Part shown: positions 1-10,631 of the stretch, one piece after another
Position numbering within the stretch: the stretch's first letter is position 1
Layout: each line of letters starts with the position of its first letter
DNA from: Diphasiastrum complanatum
Lineage: Eukaryota > Streptophyta > Lycopodiopsida > Lycopodiales > Lycopodiaceae
DNA: 64,000 nt
Direction of reading: 5' to 3'
Assembly: GCA_029204225.1 (NCBI GenBank)
Contig: CM055092.1
Span: forward strand, 45,764,087 to 45,828,086
Notes under the pieces: model-generated
Told to the model about the DNA's origin: nothing
The model's database searches: none
Seen by the model: the letters and a program-made list of their open reading frames with translations, nothing else
Made by a program: the position numbers and the translations under genes

Positions 1-1
1 G

Positions 2-199
2 GCTTTCTCGAATGTTTGTGATTCATCACTGAATCCACAGAACTCTTCGGATGTTGAAGCCAAGCTGCCTGGCACAAATCTAGTTGGCGCTCTTTCTTCT
101 CTTGTTGATCTCCTGGGAGATTCTTCAAGTACTACAATATCCTTACCCTTGTCTCTTTTGCTGGTCTGGAACCATTTTGGTTTACAGGCGTTCTAGCTG
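2..199 (+). CDS. possible C-terminal exon of an unrecognised gene
   Basis: An open frame enters from the left edge and runs about 65 codons to a TAG at 197-199. It reads as Ser/Asn-rich sequence followed by a hydrophobic stretch (GALSSLVDLLGD, then SLPLSLLLVWN). There is no start codon because the window cuts it. I recognise no family. It could be the end of a host gene, an exon of the gene at 12340-14475 separated by the intervening retrotransposons, or chance. Only the open frame supports it. Confidence 0.22.
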
Positions 200-758
200 T
201 AGGTAGGCTTGTTGTCCTTTTTTCGTCTGATTCATCACTCAGCTGATGGTGGATACAGCTTGTCACAAGCTTTGCAATGAAGTGAGAAAGTCCTTCACAG
301 GAGGTGAAAGCTTGGAGAGACAAAACAAAAACGGTTGGAAGAAATCCTTCTTGATGTATTTTGCAGGTTTTGGAGCTCACGGTTATTAGTGGGAAACAAA
401 GATACAGTCTCGGAGGCATCCGAAAGGCTAGGGAAGCATCAGACAGATTGAAAATCTGTTGAGTGGGAAAAGTTTTAAAAAAAAATTTAGTCTTTGTGAA
501 AAGTCTCATTTGTCAGAGAGTCGTGCCAAGAAATCTCTCATTTGTTTGTTTGGGGTACTGCAAATCACACCAGACAGTGTCTAGTACTGCCATTTAGAGC
601 TTTGAGGCTTCATACCTTTCACATTACTAATATCTGTCCATTTGAATAATCACTCGTTTCGAAATCTAAGCAAAAAGGAGGCGGCGTAGCCGTCGCGCCA
701 AAGTAGAAAATCTGGAATATTCTCTCTGAAAGTTTTTATATTCTCTCTTTTTTTTGAA

Positions 759-991
759 CCAATATCGGATCCAAGCACACTAACTGAAGAGAAACCTGAG
801 TAGTCATACACCCGTGCTCCTATCTGATATTGTCCATACCAATATCGAATCCAAGCAGTTGTACATTCTGAGCAGTTGTTCATCCGCGCTCCAGTCCGAT
901 ATCGCATGCTCCAATATTGGATCCACGCGCACAAGTTAAAGAGGATTCTAAGCAGCCATACTTCTGCGCTCCATTCCGATATCAGGTGTAT
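759..991. repeat. three-unit degenerate tandem repeat upstream of copia-1
   Basis: Three units start at about 759, 839 and 911 and are 72-81 bp long. Each opens with CCAATAT(C/T)G(G/A)ATCCA(A/C)GC and closes with a GCTCC..(T/C)CYGATAT block. The rest of 200-1055 shows no gene. The repeat lies directly before the gag start of copia-1, where an LTR or untranslated leader would be expected. A retrotransposon leader or enhancer repeat is one reading, but no LTR end or primer-binding site is visible here. Confidence 0.6.
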
Positions 992-1055
992 AACCAGAAA
1001 AATATACAATTTTGTGGTGTGATAAATTACTTGATCCAGACTCATCTGTTCGGTA

Positions 1056-1298
1056 ATGGCAACTCTAAGCGAGAGTGTCCTCAATGAGTCAAGCAAATTG
1101 GAAGGAGCCGACAACTATGCAGTTTGGAAATTCAAACTGAAAAACATCTTGATGGAAAAGGAGCTATGGGAGATCGTGACAGGTGAAGAGACTGATCAAC
1201 AACTCAAGGTTGAGTTTGACAGTGACAAATGTCTTGTCAAAGACATCAAGAATCACTACAAAGTGATTGCTACAGGAGCTAGAGTCAACGGGAATTGA
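1056..1298 (+). pseudogene. copia-1 gag N-terminus, fused to pre-integrase by deletion
   Basis: This encodes the start of a copia Gag (capsid precursor). It begins MATLSESVLNESSKLEGADN and contains the typical YAVWKFKLKNILMEKELWEIV region. After about 75 residues the frame meets a TGA (1296-1298) and passes directly into LYKLNV, the usual beginning of the GAG-pre-integrase domain. Most of gag, the CCHC knuckle and the aspartic protease have therefore been lost in one deletion. The start is chosen because this N-terminus matches the family and no earlier in-frame Met exists. Confidence 0.85.
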
Positions 1299-2232
1299 CT
1301 CTACAAATTGAATGTGAGATCTTTTGCTCAAGCTATGGTAAGCACGGTTGATAGTCGAAGTGATCTTTGGCATCAACGATTTGGTCATATTAGTGCTCGA
1401 AGTTTACAGATTCTCAAAAGAGGTAATCTAATTATAGGATTGCTTGATATTTTTTTTGAAGGAAAAGTTTGTGAAGGTTGCATTTTGGAAAAACAACACA
1501 CAGAGAGGATTTCCAAAAGTGGAGCAAGGAGAGCCAGTGACATCCTAGATCTTATCCATAGTGATCTATGTGGACCTATGCAGACTAGATCTCTTAGCGG
1601 CTACTATTACTTTATCAGCTTCATTGATGATTATAGCATATGCATTTGGATTTATTTCATAAGCAAGAAATCATATGCTTTTCCTAAGTTCAGGGAATTC
1701 AAGGCATTAGTTGAAAAGCAAACATGATGTTGCATCAAAACTTTAAATCTGATGGAGGTGAGTGTTTTTCGACAGAATTTATTGATTTATGCAAAGATCA
1801 ATGGATCAAGAGACAGACGACAACACCTTATTCACCACAGCAAAATGGAGTTGCAGAACGAAAGAACAGATCTATTGTTGAGATGGCCAAGGCGATGCTC
1901 AAAAGCAAGGGTCTGCCAAACACCTTTTGGACAGAAGCTTGTAGCACAACTATGCACATCCTGAATTGGTGTCCTACAAAATCCGTGGAAGGTAAGACAC
2001 CTCATGAAGCTGTTACTGGAAAGAAACCTAATATTTCTCATTTGAGAGTATTTGGTTGTGATGCTTATGCTCATATTTCTGATGAGAAACGAAGGAAATT
2101 GGATGCAAAAGCTATCGTGTATTTTCCTTGGATATGATGAGAAGGCCAAGGCATACATGATGTATGACACAAGTGCACAGAAAGTTGTAATTTCTAGGGA
2201 TGCTACATTTGACGAGATGGGCCGAGGTGAAT
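1299..2232 (+). pseudogene. copia-1 pre-integrase and integrase core
   Basis: GAG-pre-integrase motif LWHQRFGHIS lies near 1367-1396, followed by the zinc-binding CEGCILEKQH. The integrase catalytic core follows with DLIHSDLCGPM (first D), FKSDGGECFS (second D) and PYSPQQNGVAERKNR (catalytic E) across 1545-1880. A frame change occurs near 1724 and another near 2130, and a stop lies at 2232-2234. In an intact element integrase would insert the cDNA into host DNA. This copy is broken. Confidence 0.88.
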
Positions 2233-2291
2233 AATCTGAAGTTATCACTGAACCTTTTGATGAGGGAGCAAAAGTACAGGTCAAGAAGGAA

Positions 2292-3328
2292 GTGGATTTT
2301 GATATAGAAAATCCATTGGACAAAGGCAGGCCTAATGCTGAAATTCCCAAGAGAGTACCTAAATGGTACTTATCAATCACAGATGGTGCAAAAAAGGGAG
2401 ATACTCTCGAATCTAGTGAGCAGGGAGATCTTAGAAGGTCAAGTACAAATCGAAAACCTCCTGCAAGATTGGAGATAAATCTAGCCCTAATGGGTTTTGT
2501 GCTCAAGGCTCAAGAACCAAAAACTTTTGATAAAGCAAAGGAGCACGAGGAGTGGCATGAAGCTATGGAAACAGAAATGGAAGCTATATCAAAAAATAGG
2601 ACTTGAAACTTGGTTGAGCTACCTGATGGTAAGATGCCTATCACTTGCAAATGGATATACAAGATCAAATATGGAGCTGATGGCCAACTCAACAAATACA
2701 ACGCACGGTTGGTTGTGAGAGGATTTGAGCTGCAAGAAGGTATTGATTTTGAGGAAACCTTCGCACCCGTAGCTAAGATGGTAACTATACATTCTATCAT
2801 TGCTATTTCTGCTTTCTATGGTTGGAAGATCCAGCAAATGGATGTTAAATCTGTTTTTCTTAATGGAGTGATGGATGAAGAGGTGTACTTAGTACAACCT
2901 CAAGGATTTATTGAACCAGGGAGAGAGCACCTTGTTTGTAAGCTCAACAAGGCTATTTATGGATTGAAGCAGGCACCATGGGCGTGGTACTCTTGCATTG
3001 ATGAACACTTTAAGCAAAGGGGAATGGTAAAGAGTGATGCTGATCCTAATCTTTACATTCTAAGACAAGATTCAAATATAGTGTTCATTGTGTTGTACGT
3101 GGATGATTTGATTATTACAGGAAGTAATGAGAGCTTAATTGATGAAATTAAATCAAATCTTTCCAATGTTTTTGACATGAGCGATCTAGGATTGATGCAC
3201 TATTGTCTTGGCATTGAAATATGGCAAAAGAAAAACGTGGCCTTTCTTACACAAAGCAAATATGCATGAGATTTGCTTTATAAGTTCAATATGCAAGATT
3301 GTAAGCCTTTGAGTACACTTATGGATGT
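2292..3328 (+). pseudogene. copia-1 reverse transcriptase
   Basis: Copia RT is recognisable from KEHEEWHEAMETEMEAI through KWIYKIKYGADG, YNARLVVRGF, FAPVAKM, QQMDVKSVFLNG and KAIYGLKQAPWAW to the catalytic LYVDDLIITGS at about 3094-3126. An in-frame TGA at 2604-2606 and a second at 3267-3269 break it. It ends at 3328, where the nested gypsy 5' LTR begins. The sequence from here to RNase H is absent even after removing the insertion, which shows a deletion at the far junction. Confidence 0.9.
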
Positions 3329-4375
3329 TGTTACATACCTATGTAACTAGCAGTACTTCAAACCCCTAATAGTCCATTTAGTGTTGGGGGCTATATGGCA
3401 AGGTACCCTTAGGATAAGGGTATGTGCCCTTGGATAAGGACAGACAAGTGACTATACCTTAGTTGGAGGTATGGGGTTATTAAGGGTAGGTGCCTTAGAT
3501 TAAGGTACTAGTGTCCTTGATTAAGGGCAGGTAGGTGTCTATGCCTTGGATGGAGGTATGGAACCTAGTGAGGTGTTAGAAAGTCATTGGATGACTATTT
3601 TTCTAAACCTTGGGCCTCAACCTTGAACCATATCACTTTATTGGTCTAGGACCAAAGTATACTTGCACAACTTGGGCAATGGGACCTAGTAGGAGGGCGC
3701 CCTTCTAAAGTGTCCATTGAGTTCCCAACTCCCACAAAAAAGGCATTCAAAGAGTCATAGGTTATGGAAGGAGTCTCTTGACATTCCATAAGCCTATGGA
3801 GGCTCTTGGAGATTCTTTAACTCCCCTAGGCTTCTCTCTCTCTCATTGGATGAGCATGGAACTCCATAGTGCATTGGAGGAGTCCATGGGCCATCTATAT
3901 GAGGGTAGTAGGGCGCCCATTGTGGGGGGGGGATCTCTCTTGTTTGCTTGGCTTATGCTCTGGTGTTGCTACTAGTGTGTAGAGTGCTTTCTTGTGGTAG
4001 TATGCTTGAGGTTTGGATCTTGCTTATGGTATGGGACATAAGTAGGGATTGGATCTTGAGTATGCTATGGAGTGTTGTGGTATGCTTGTGATTTGTTTAT
4101 GGTTAGCAAGGGGGTGCTAGATAGGTCTTGCTTGGAGCTTGGATCTAGCTATGGTTGGGTGGTGAATACTTGAGGCCAGCTTGTTATCTATCTTTGTGTT
4201 TAAAGAATAGGGACACAGGTGGAAGAGAGATCCTTGGAGGCTTGCAGATCCTTACTTGCAGGTGGAGTCATCCTAGCTTGGAGTTGGGAAGCATCTTGAA
4301 GCTTGCAGGTTGCTTGGAGGACATTTGGAGGCTCTACTTTGGATTTGGAGGACTTCCTCACCTCTACTTGTAAAA
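3329..4375 (+). repeat. gypsy-1 5' LTR
   Basis: It begins TGTTACATACC and ends TTGTAAAA, close to the inverted repeat TGTTACA/TGTAACA, one base before the primer-binding site. The first 678 bp match the 3' LTR at 9564-10269. The remaining 369 bp have no partner because the 3' LTR is truncated. The 5' copy lacks about 34 bp present in the 3' copy, including a CACGTG palindrome. Short ACCCTTRGATAAGG repeats lie at 3400-3540. Confidence 0.93.
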
Positions 4376-4376
4376 G

Positions 4377-4388
4377 TGGTATCAGAGC
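4377..4388 (+). other. gypsy-1 primer-binding site, tRNA-iMet
   Basis: TGGTATCAGAGC is the exact complement of the 3' end of plant initiator tRNA-Met. It lies one base after the 5' LTR end and would prime minus-strand cDNA synthesis. Confidence 0.93.
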
Positions 4389-5416
4389 TAGACAAAGGAT
4401 GGTAACCTTTCTAACCTTTTTCAAGTTCTATTAAGATCACCAACTAATTTTTTTTTTTTTTTGGGGAAGATTATAGGCTTTTCTAGTTGTAGGAAGCTTG
4501 TAGTTGAAGTACCCAATGAATCTAGTTCTCTTTGGAAGAGAGTAGTAATGCTTATAGAATTGTTTAGGGGCTGATTTTTGATAATGTTAGAGAAGTTTTA
4601 AAGTGGGCTTTGGGTTTTTAAAAGTTCTGAAAAAAGATTTGTGGGATAGGTAGAGGAAGTCTTCCTCTACATACACAAACTTTTTTTGGCAAAAAGATTG
4701 ATTCTAGCTATGTGTTTTGATCAAAACTAGTGTATTTTTGCATAAATAAAATTGAAGTTCTAATTTTCATTTTGAAGTTCTGTTTTTCAGACCTGTAAAT
4801 CTAAAAATAAGATCTGAAAAGTGAAGTTTTCATTCAAATTTCATTAGTTACACCTTTCTATCTCCTAGTTTCATGAAGATGACAATGTAGGAAGGGAATG
4901 GTAGTGTAACTTTGTGCATAAAACAAGTTTTGAAATTCTGTTTTTTGTCATTTTGAAGTTCTGATTTTCAGACCTGTAAATCTGAAAATTAGATATGAAA
5001 ATTAAAGTTTTCATAAAGCTTCATTAGTTATCCATTTCTAGACACTAGTTTCTTGGTTTTGGAAATTTAGAATAGTGAGAAATGTGAAAACTTTGGTTGC
5101 TTTTGAAATGACAAATAGAATTGGAATGGGAATGGAATGAGAACTTTATGTAAACATTAGCTTGGATTAGTTGATTGAAGTTTACATAAAGATTTGGTTT
5201 TCATTTTTGCTTTTGATTAAGGCAAATGTAGCTTGTTGTTGTTTTCCTCTTAAGCTTGGATTAAGCTTACAAATAGTAGGCTTGGATTGAGCTTACAAAC
5301 AATAAGATTGAATGATTAGAAGTAAATGCTTTTTATTTGCATTGGATGTAACAATTGAAGCAATTTGAGCACTTGTTGTTGTATTTGCATAATAGGAAAA
5401 CACACAAGCAACCCCA
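4389..5416 (+). other. gypsy-1 untranslated leader with internal direct repeats
   Basis: About 1 kb without an open frame between the primer-binding site and gag. It holds a duplicated block of about 105 bp (around 4775-4880 and 4945-5058) sharing GAAGTTCTG.TTTTCAGACC. A 25 bp tandem pair, GCTTGGATTRAGCTTACAAA, lies at about 5253-5302. Confidence 0.7.
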
Positions 5417-7019
5417 ATGGATCAAACCAATGAAAACCCAACATTTGATCTATCAAACCCATCCAATGTGGCACAAGCTCTTGAACTATTATACCAACAA
5501 ATTCAAGCCACTAATAAGCAACTTCTTGAAACTAATCAAAGAAACCAAGACTTAGAGTCTAGGTTAGCCAATCAGAAGAAACATGTAGTTCCACCTCCTG
5601 TTAAAGTGTTTAAGGGGGAGAAGAAGGATAGGAACTTACAAGTGGTAAGTTCTTGGCTGAATGTTTGGAACAAATACTTTGCCATGAACCAATTCCCTGA
5701 ATCTGAAAAGTTATCCACTATCACTATGTTCCTTGAAGGAAGAGCCTTAGTTTGGTGGGATGACTTAGTTGCAAAGGGCAATCAACCTTGTACATGGGAG
5801 GAATTTTGCAAGCTTTTTAGGGATTATTTTCTACCACTTTTAGATGACTATGAACACTTCCAAAAGTTGAGTCATCTAACTATGAATAAAGGTTTGGAAC
5901 AGTTTATTCAAGATTTTCATGAGTACCTGAATCCACTTTATAGTGATATTCCGCCTAAGGTACAAATGTTAATGTTTATTGATGGGTTACCAAAAGATTA
6001 TCAAGTGGATGTTTGTAGGAACCATCCAAAAACCCTAGAAGATGCTATTAGGGCTGCAAAATACTTTGATGACACACCTAAGCCACCTAGGGGTCAACAG
6101 CCTAATGAGCAGAAAAAAGGTTTTCAATTTAAGAGGAAGGATAGGGAAGTTGTTAATGAAACACATTCCAATTCCAACAATCCTAAGAAAACCAAGAAAA
6201 ACTTAAAAAAAAATCATGGTGGCAATGATAAAGCTGACGCTCGTAAGAAGAACCTGTGCTTCAAGTGCAATGGCGAGGGTCACCTTGCACGTGATTGCGT
6301 CAAAAAACAAGCTTCAACCTCAGGTAATCTATCTCAAAGTAATGAGATGGATGTTTGTTTCCTTAGTTTTTTAGTTTTTGGTCCTAATGACCTTATTTGC
6401 ATTAAAGGTAAAGTTAATAATCAAGTTGTTAATGTTCTTTTTGACACGGGATCCACTCATAACTTTATTAATGTAAATTTGGTGCAGACGCTAAACCTTC
6501 CTACCAAAAAAAGTGAGAAAAAATATCGTGTGACAATGGCATCGGGAAGTAATTTCGATTTGATGGATTTTATTGTTCCTGATGTAGAATTGCACATTCA
6601 GGATTACTCTGAAAAACTAGAATTCCATGCTGTTCAATTAGCTGATGTAGATATTGTTCTTGGGCAACAATGGCATTTTGATAAGAACAAATCATTGAGA
6701 ATTGATTTTGTTGAAAAATCTTTATCTTTTATGCATGAGAATTCTTTAATTAAGATCAAGGCTAGTTTAAGTGTTGACACTAAAAATATTAACCCTTATT
6801 CTAAACAGGAACTTAATTCTATTATAAAGAATTCTGATTTTAAAGTTTATTTATGTTTTCATTATGATATCATTTGCTCCAATGATGAAGAACTTAACAT
6901 AAATGCCATGAATATACCCAGTGAGAACACTATAGAATTTGAAGCCTATAATGAACTTAGGCAGGAATTCAATGATGTTTTTTTAGACCTTCCTGTAGGT
7001 TTACCACCAGAAAGGACAC
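5417..7019 (+). pseudogene. gypsy-1 gag-protease
   Basis: The reading frame starts MDQTNENPTFDLSNPSN. Residues about 60-210 match the retrotransposon Gag domain (RALVWWDDLV, TWEEFCKLFRDYFLP). A basic Lys-rich stretch and a CCHC zinc knuckle CFKCNGEGHLARDC at about residue 280 follow. A retroviral-type aspartic protease comes next, with active site LFDTGSTHNFIN. The frame continues toward RT as far as LPVGLPPERTLD. It then joins the middle of RT out of frame, so about 70 codons carrying the RT finger region are deleted. Gag and protease look intact; the polyprotein is not. Confidence 0.93.
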
Positions 7020-7556
7020 TTGATTGGTGGTGCTGGGTACTTTACCAAGATAGATTTAAGATCGGGTTACCATCAGATACGCATCAAGGCAGAAGATATA
7101 CCAAAAACCGGGTTTCGAACTCGCTTTGTGCACTACGAATTTTTGGTGTTGTCTTTTGGTTTGACCAATGCACCGGCAATTTTCCAACAAATGATGAACG
7201 ATTTGTTCAGGCCATATTTGGGAAGATTCGTAGCGGTATTCTTAGATGATATCCTAGTGTTCAGTAAGACTTTGGCGGAACATAAAGAGCATCTTAGGAT
7301 TGTCTTGGACATTCTAAGAAGGGAAAAGCTCTTTGCCAAGGAGTCTAAGTGTGACTTTTTTGCTAGGGAATTGTCCTACTTGGGGCAAAAGATTTTCGAA
7401 CGGGGGGTGGAGATTGAGGCTGATCGTATCCAGAGGGTTATTGATTGGTCTATTCTCACCACAGTTCAGGAAATCAAGTCTTTTTTGGGGTTTGTGGGAT
7501 TTTTTCGTCGGCATATTCCCCAATTTGCTCGATTGGCATTTCCCCTTACCTAGGTC
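7020..7556 (+). pseudogene. gypsy-1 reverse transcriptase, finger region deleted
   Basis: It enters RT at GGAGYFTKIDLRSGYHQIR and continues FGLTNAPAIFQQMMND, catalytic VFLDDILVFS, CDFFARELSYLG and SFLGFVGFFRRHIPQFA. The usual N-terminal RT part (VKKKDG, RMCVDYRALN type motifs) is missing, so the enzyme would be dead. A stop at 7551-7553 separates it from RNase H. Confidence 0.92.
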
Positions 7557-8483
7557 TTGAAAGGCTATAAGAAGCTAAGCCGGAGGGCTAAGAGTCCACT
7601 AGTGGTGTGGACAGAGGATATGAATAATTGTTTTGAGTTGCTTAAGAAAAGTGTCACTTCGGCACCAATACTAATCATTGGCGATCCTAATAAGACTTTT
7701 GTAGTTAGGACCGATGCCAGTGATTATGCTATTGGAGCTGTTTTGATGCAGGATGGACATCCTGTGGCTTATGAAAGCAAGAAACTCAATTCTGCTCAGT
7801 CTAGGTATTGTACCTATGAGAAGGAACTGTTTGCAATTGTTCATTCCTTGAAAATTAGGCGACATTATTTGTATGGAGCCAGATTTGAAGTTTTGACGGA
7901 TCATCAGACTCTTCGATATTTCTGTGATGCTACAGATTTAAAGGGGAGGCAAGCTAGATGGGCTGAGCTAATGCAAATCTTTGACTTTTCTATACGTTAT
8001 TGTAAAGGAAGTCAAAATACTCTAGCGGATGCTTTGAGTCGGTTACCGGTTATTAATCAGTTGTGCTTTACTGTTATAGAACCGGAGTTGTTCCAGTCTC
8101 TTCAAGGACTATATGAGTCCAATCTTTTTTTTGGAAAGTATTGGCAACAAGTACTTTCAGGGGTCGATTCAGGGTTGCAAGATTTCTCGAATCAGGAAAA
8201 GACTGAAATGGATTTCCTAATTCGAAACATGATTTTGTTTCGTAAAGGAAAGGTGTGTGTACCAAAGAATGACACTGTAAGGGCCCAAATCTTGCATGAG
8301 TGTCATGATAGTCCGGTTATACAAAGAACACTTGACTTAGTTCGAAGGCAATTTTGGTGGCCTAAGATGAAAAGTCAAGTAGAGGCTTATGTACTTAAAT
8401 GTACTAAGTGCCAGTTAAATAAAGCAGAGAGGCTAAAAGCTAGTGGCCTATTACATCCTTTAGATATTCCTACCGGAAAGTGA
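7557..8483 (+). pseudogene. gypsy-1 RNase H and integrase zinc-binding domain
   Basis: RNase H is seen from TFVVRTDASDYAIGAVLMQ through YCTYEKELFAIVHSLK and EVLTDHQTL to NTLADALSRLP. The integrase HHCC region follows: ILHECHDSPVIQRTL, RRQFWWPKM and LKCTKCQLNK. The stretch is open for 308 codons and ends in TGA at 8481-8483, just before the integrase core. It is part of the disrupted polyprotein, not a separate gene. Confidence 0.92.
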
Positions 8484-9131
8484 AAAAGTATATCTATGGA
8501 TTTTGTGGTCGGGCTTCCACGTACAGGGAAGGGCCACGATTCGGTTTGGGTCATTGTTGACAGACTTACGAAGTTTGCTCAATTTATCCCAACGAAAACT
8601 ACTGTTAAAGCTTCAGAACTAGCTCAACTGTTTGTTGAGAAGCTTTTTTGACTGTACGAGCTGCCTTGCGATATTGTCAGTGACCGTGACCCAAAATTCA
8701 CTGGGAGTTTTTGGCAAGCAGTATTTGAAAAGTTGGAAACAAAGTTTAAGTTCTACAGATCATCCGGAATCAGACAGTCAAACGGAAAGACCAATCAGAC
8801 GATGGAGGATATGCTTCGAGCATATGTGGGCCATCGGCAGTCTGATTGGGAACAGTACCTTCCACTGGTGGAATTTGCATATAACAGTGCAAAACATTCA
8901 GCGACCGGATTCAGCCCTTTCATGCTTATGTATGGTTTTCAACCTCGATCACCAATTAGTGTTGGCATGAAAAACCTACGGGTGCAAGCCGCAGCTGATT
9001 TCCTTGCGGATATGCAAGAAATGTTACAGTTGGCTAAACATAGCATAAGAAGTGCCCAGGACAGGGCAAGGCATATGCTGATCTATCTCGGAAGCACAAG
9101 GTATTCATGGTCAACGACTGGGTGTTTTTGA
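8484..9131 (+). pseudogene. gypsy-1 integrase catalytic core, frameshifted
   Basis: It starts [16 protein letters not shown] (first catalytic D) and continues VIVDRLTKFAQFIP and IVSDRDPKFTGSFW (second D). A TGA falls inside VEKLF*LYELP near 8649. The third catalytic residue lies in HPESDSQTER, which is in a different frame from the flanking MLRAYVGHRQSDWEQYLP. Frame changes near 8750-8800 and 9090 break the domain. Confidence 0.9.
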
Positions 9132-9547
9132 GAATCCCTAGTCACTCTAGGGGCTTGAAAACTATTAAGTGTGCAAAGTTGGCACCTAGGTATTGTGGTC
9201 CTTTTAAGGTTATCCAAGTGATAAACAAGGTCGCATACAAACTAGAACTTCCAGCTAACGTTGAAATTCATCCTGTTTTCCACGTTAGTAAGTTGAAACC
9301 CTCGTTGGGGGTTGGGGAGACCCTGGTCCCTGTGGAAGATCTAGTGGAACTTCTTCGGGATGAGTCCGTGAGTGGACCACCTGAACCCGAGGCGATTGTT
9401 AATAGCCGGCAGAGAACTCTACGGAGTAGAGTGCTTCGAAAATTTTTAGTCAGGTGGAGGGGCAAATCAGAAGAGGAGGATACCTGGGAACAGGAGGCTG
9501 ATCTCCAGAAGAATTTTCCAAATTTTTCCCTACAAGGAAAAATTTAA
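9107..9547 (+). pseudogene. gypsy-1 integrase C-terminus with chromodomain
   Basis: It reads KLAPRYCGPFKVIQVI, then VEIHPVFHVSKLKPSLG, then a chromodomain around residues 110-140 (LRKFLVRWRGKSEEEDTWE). In chromoviruses this module reads histone marks and steers integration into heterochromatin. It ends with TAA at 9545-9547, just before the polypurine tract, as expected for the end of pol. Confidence 0.92.
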
Positions 9548-9550
9548 GTT

Positions 9551-9563
9551 TAGGGGAAAGGAA
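9551..9563 (+). other. gypsy-1 polypurine tract
   Basis: The purine-rich run AGGGGAAAGGA sits directly before the TG of the 3' LTR. This is the normal position of the plus-strand primer. Confidence 0.8.
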
Positions 9564-10269
9564 TGTTACATACCTATGTAACTAGCAGTACTTCAGACCC
9601 CTAATAGTCCATTTAGTGTTGGGGGCTATATGGCAAGGTACCCTTAGGATAAGGGTATGTACCCTTGGATAAGGGCAGGCAAGTGACTATACCTTAGTTG
9701 GAGGTATGGGGTCACGTGACCCTTGGATAAGGGGTACCCTTACTATTAAGGGTAGGTGCCTAGATTAAGGTACTAGTGTCCTTGATTAAGGACAGGTAGA
9801 TGTCTATGCCTTGGATGGAGGTATGGAACCTAGTGAGGTGTTAGAAAGTCATTGGATGACTATTTTTCTAAACCTTGGGCCTCAACCTTGAACCATATCA
9901 CTTTATTGGTCTAGGACCAAAGTATACTTGCACAACTTGGGCAATGGGACCTAGTAGGAGGGCGCCCTTCTAAAGTGTCCATTGAGTTCCCAACTCCCAC
10001 AAGAAAGGCATTCAAAGAGTCATAGGTTATGGAAGGAGTCTCTTGACATTCCATAAGCCTATGGAGGCTCTTGGAGATTCTTTAACTCCCCTAGGCTTCT
10101 CTCTCTCATTGGATGAGCATGGAACTCCATAGTGCATTGGAGGGGTCCATGGGCCATCTATATGAGGGTAGTAGGGCGCCCATTGTGGGGGGGAGATCTC
10201 TCTTGTTTGCTTGGCTTATGCTCTAGTGTTGCTACTAGTGTGTAGAGTGCTTTCTTGTGGTAGTATGCT
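9564..10269 (+). repeat. gypsy-1 3' LTR, truncated
   Basis: It aligns with 3329-4006 of the 5' LTR and then stops at TAGTATGCT. The next base begins copia-1 RNase H (CCTCGATGGAAACTG). The last 369 bp of the LTR and the target-site duplication are missing. It contains the 14 bp palindrome GGGTCACGTGACCC at 9709-9722, which the 5' LTR lacks. Confidence 0.93.
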
Positions 10270-10631
10270 CCTCGATGGAAACTGAATATCGAGCACTCAG
10301 CAATGCTGCACAAGAAACGATATGGTTATGAAGATTGCTTGTGGATTTAGGTCAACCACATGTGGATGTGACTACTATATCTTGCGACAATCAAAGCTGC
10401 ATTCACCTTGCCAAAAATCCAGTTTTACATGCTCGAACCAAGCACATCGAGATACATTATCATTTTGTTCGAGAGAAAATTCTTGATGGAGCCATTGATC
10501 TTGTTTTCTGTAAATCTGAAGATCAAGTGACAGATATTTTTACTAAGTTATTAGGTAGATGTAAATTTGAAAAGTTTCGTACTCTACTAGGAATAGAAGA
10601 ATGTAATTTTATCATTGAGGGAGAGTGCTAG
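10270..10631 (+). pseudogene. copia-1 RNase H
   Basis: It resumes copia-1 beyond the gypsy insertion with SMETEYRALSNAAQETIWL, then DNQSCIHLAKNPVLHARTKH and HYHFVREKILDG, ending EDQVTDIFTKLLG. These are standard copia RNase H motifs. An in-frame TGA interrupts WL*RLLVDLG. It ends with TAG at 10629-10631. Confidence 0.92.

Larger units (their letters stand above)
3329..10269 (+). mobile_element. gypsy-1: Ty3-gypsy chromovirus nested in copia-1
   Basis: LTR retrotransposon with a 1047 bp 5' LTR, tRNA-Met primer-binding site, long leader, gag-protease, RT, RNase H, integrase with chromodomain, polypurine tract and a truncated 3' LTR. Domain order places it in Ty3-gypsy, and the C-terminal chromodomain places it among chromoviruses. 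The shared LTR parts differ at only about a dozen positions plus one roughly 34 bp indel (counted by eye), so insertion was fairly recent. The coding region is nevertheless disabled by a large RT deletion and several frame breaks. Confidence 0.95.

Noticed and set aside
650-1114. 154-codon minus-strand open frame with YQIGARV-type repeats
   Set aside because: It is the translation of the three-unit tandem repeat and overlaps the start of copia-1 gag on the other strand.
3329-10269. A possible solo LTR or two independent insertions instead of one element
   Set aside because: The primer-binding site, leader, gag-pol order, polypurine tract and matching LTR ends form one continuous element.
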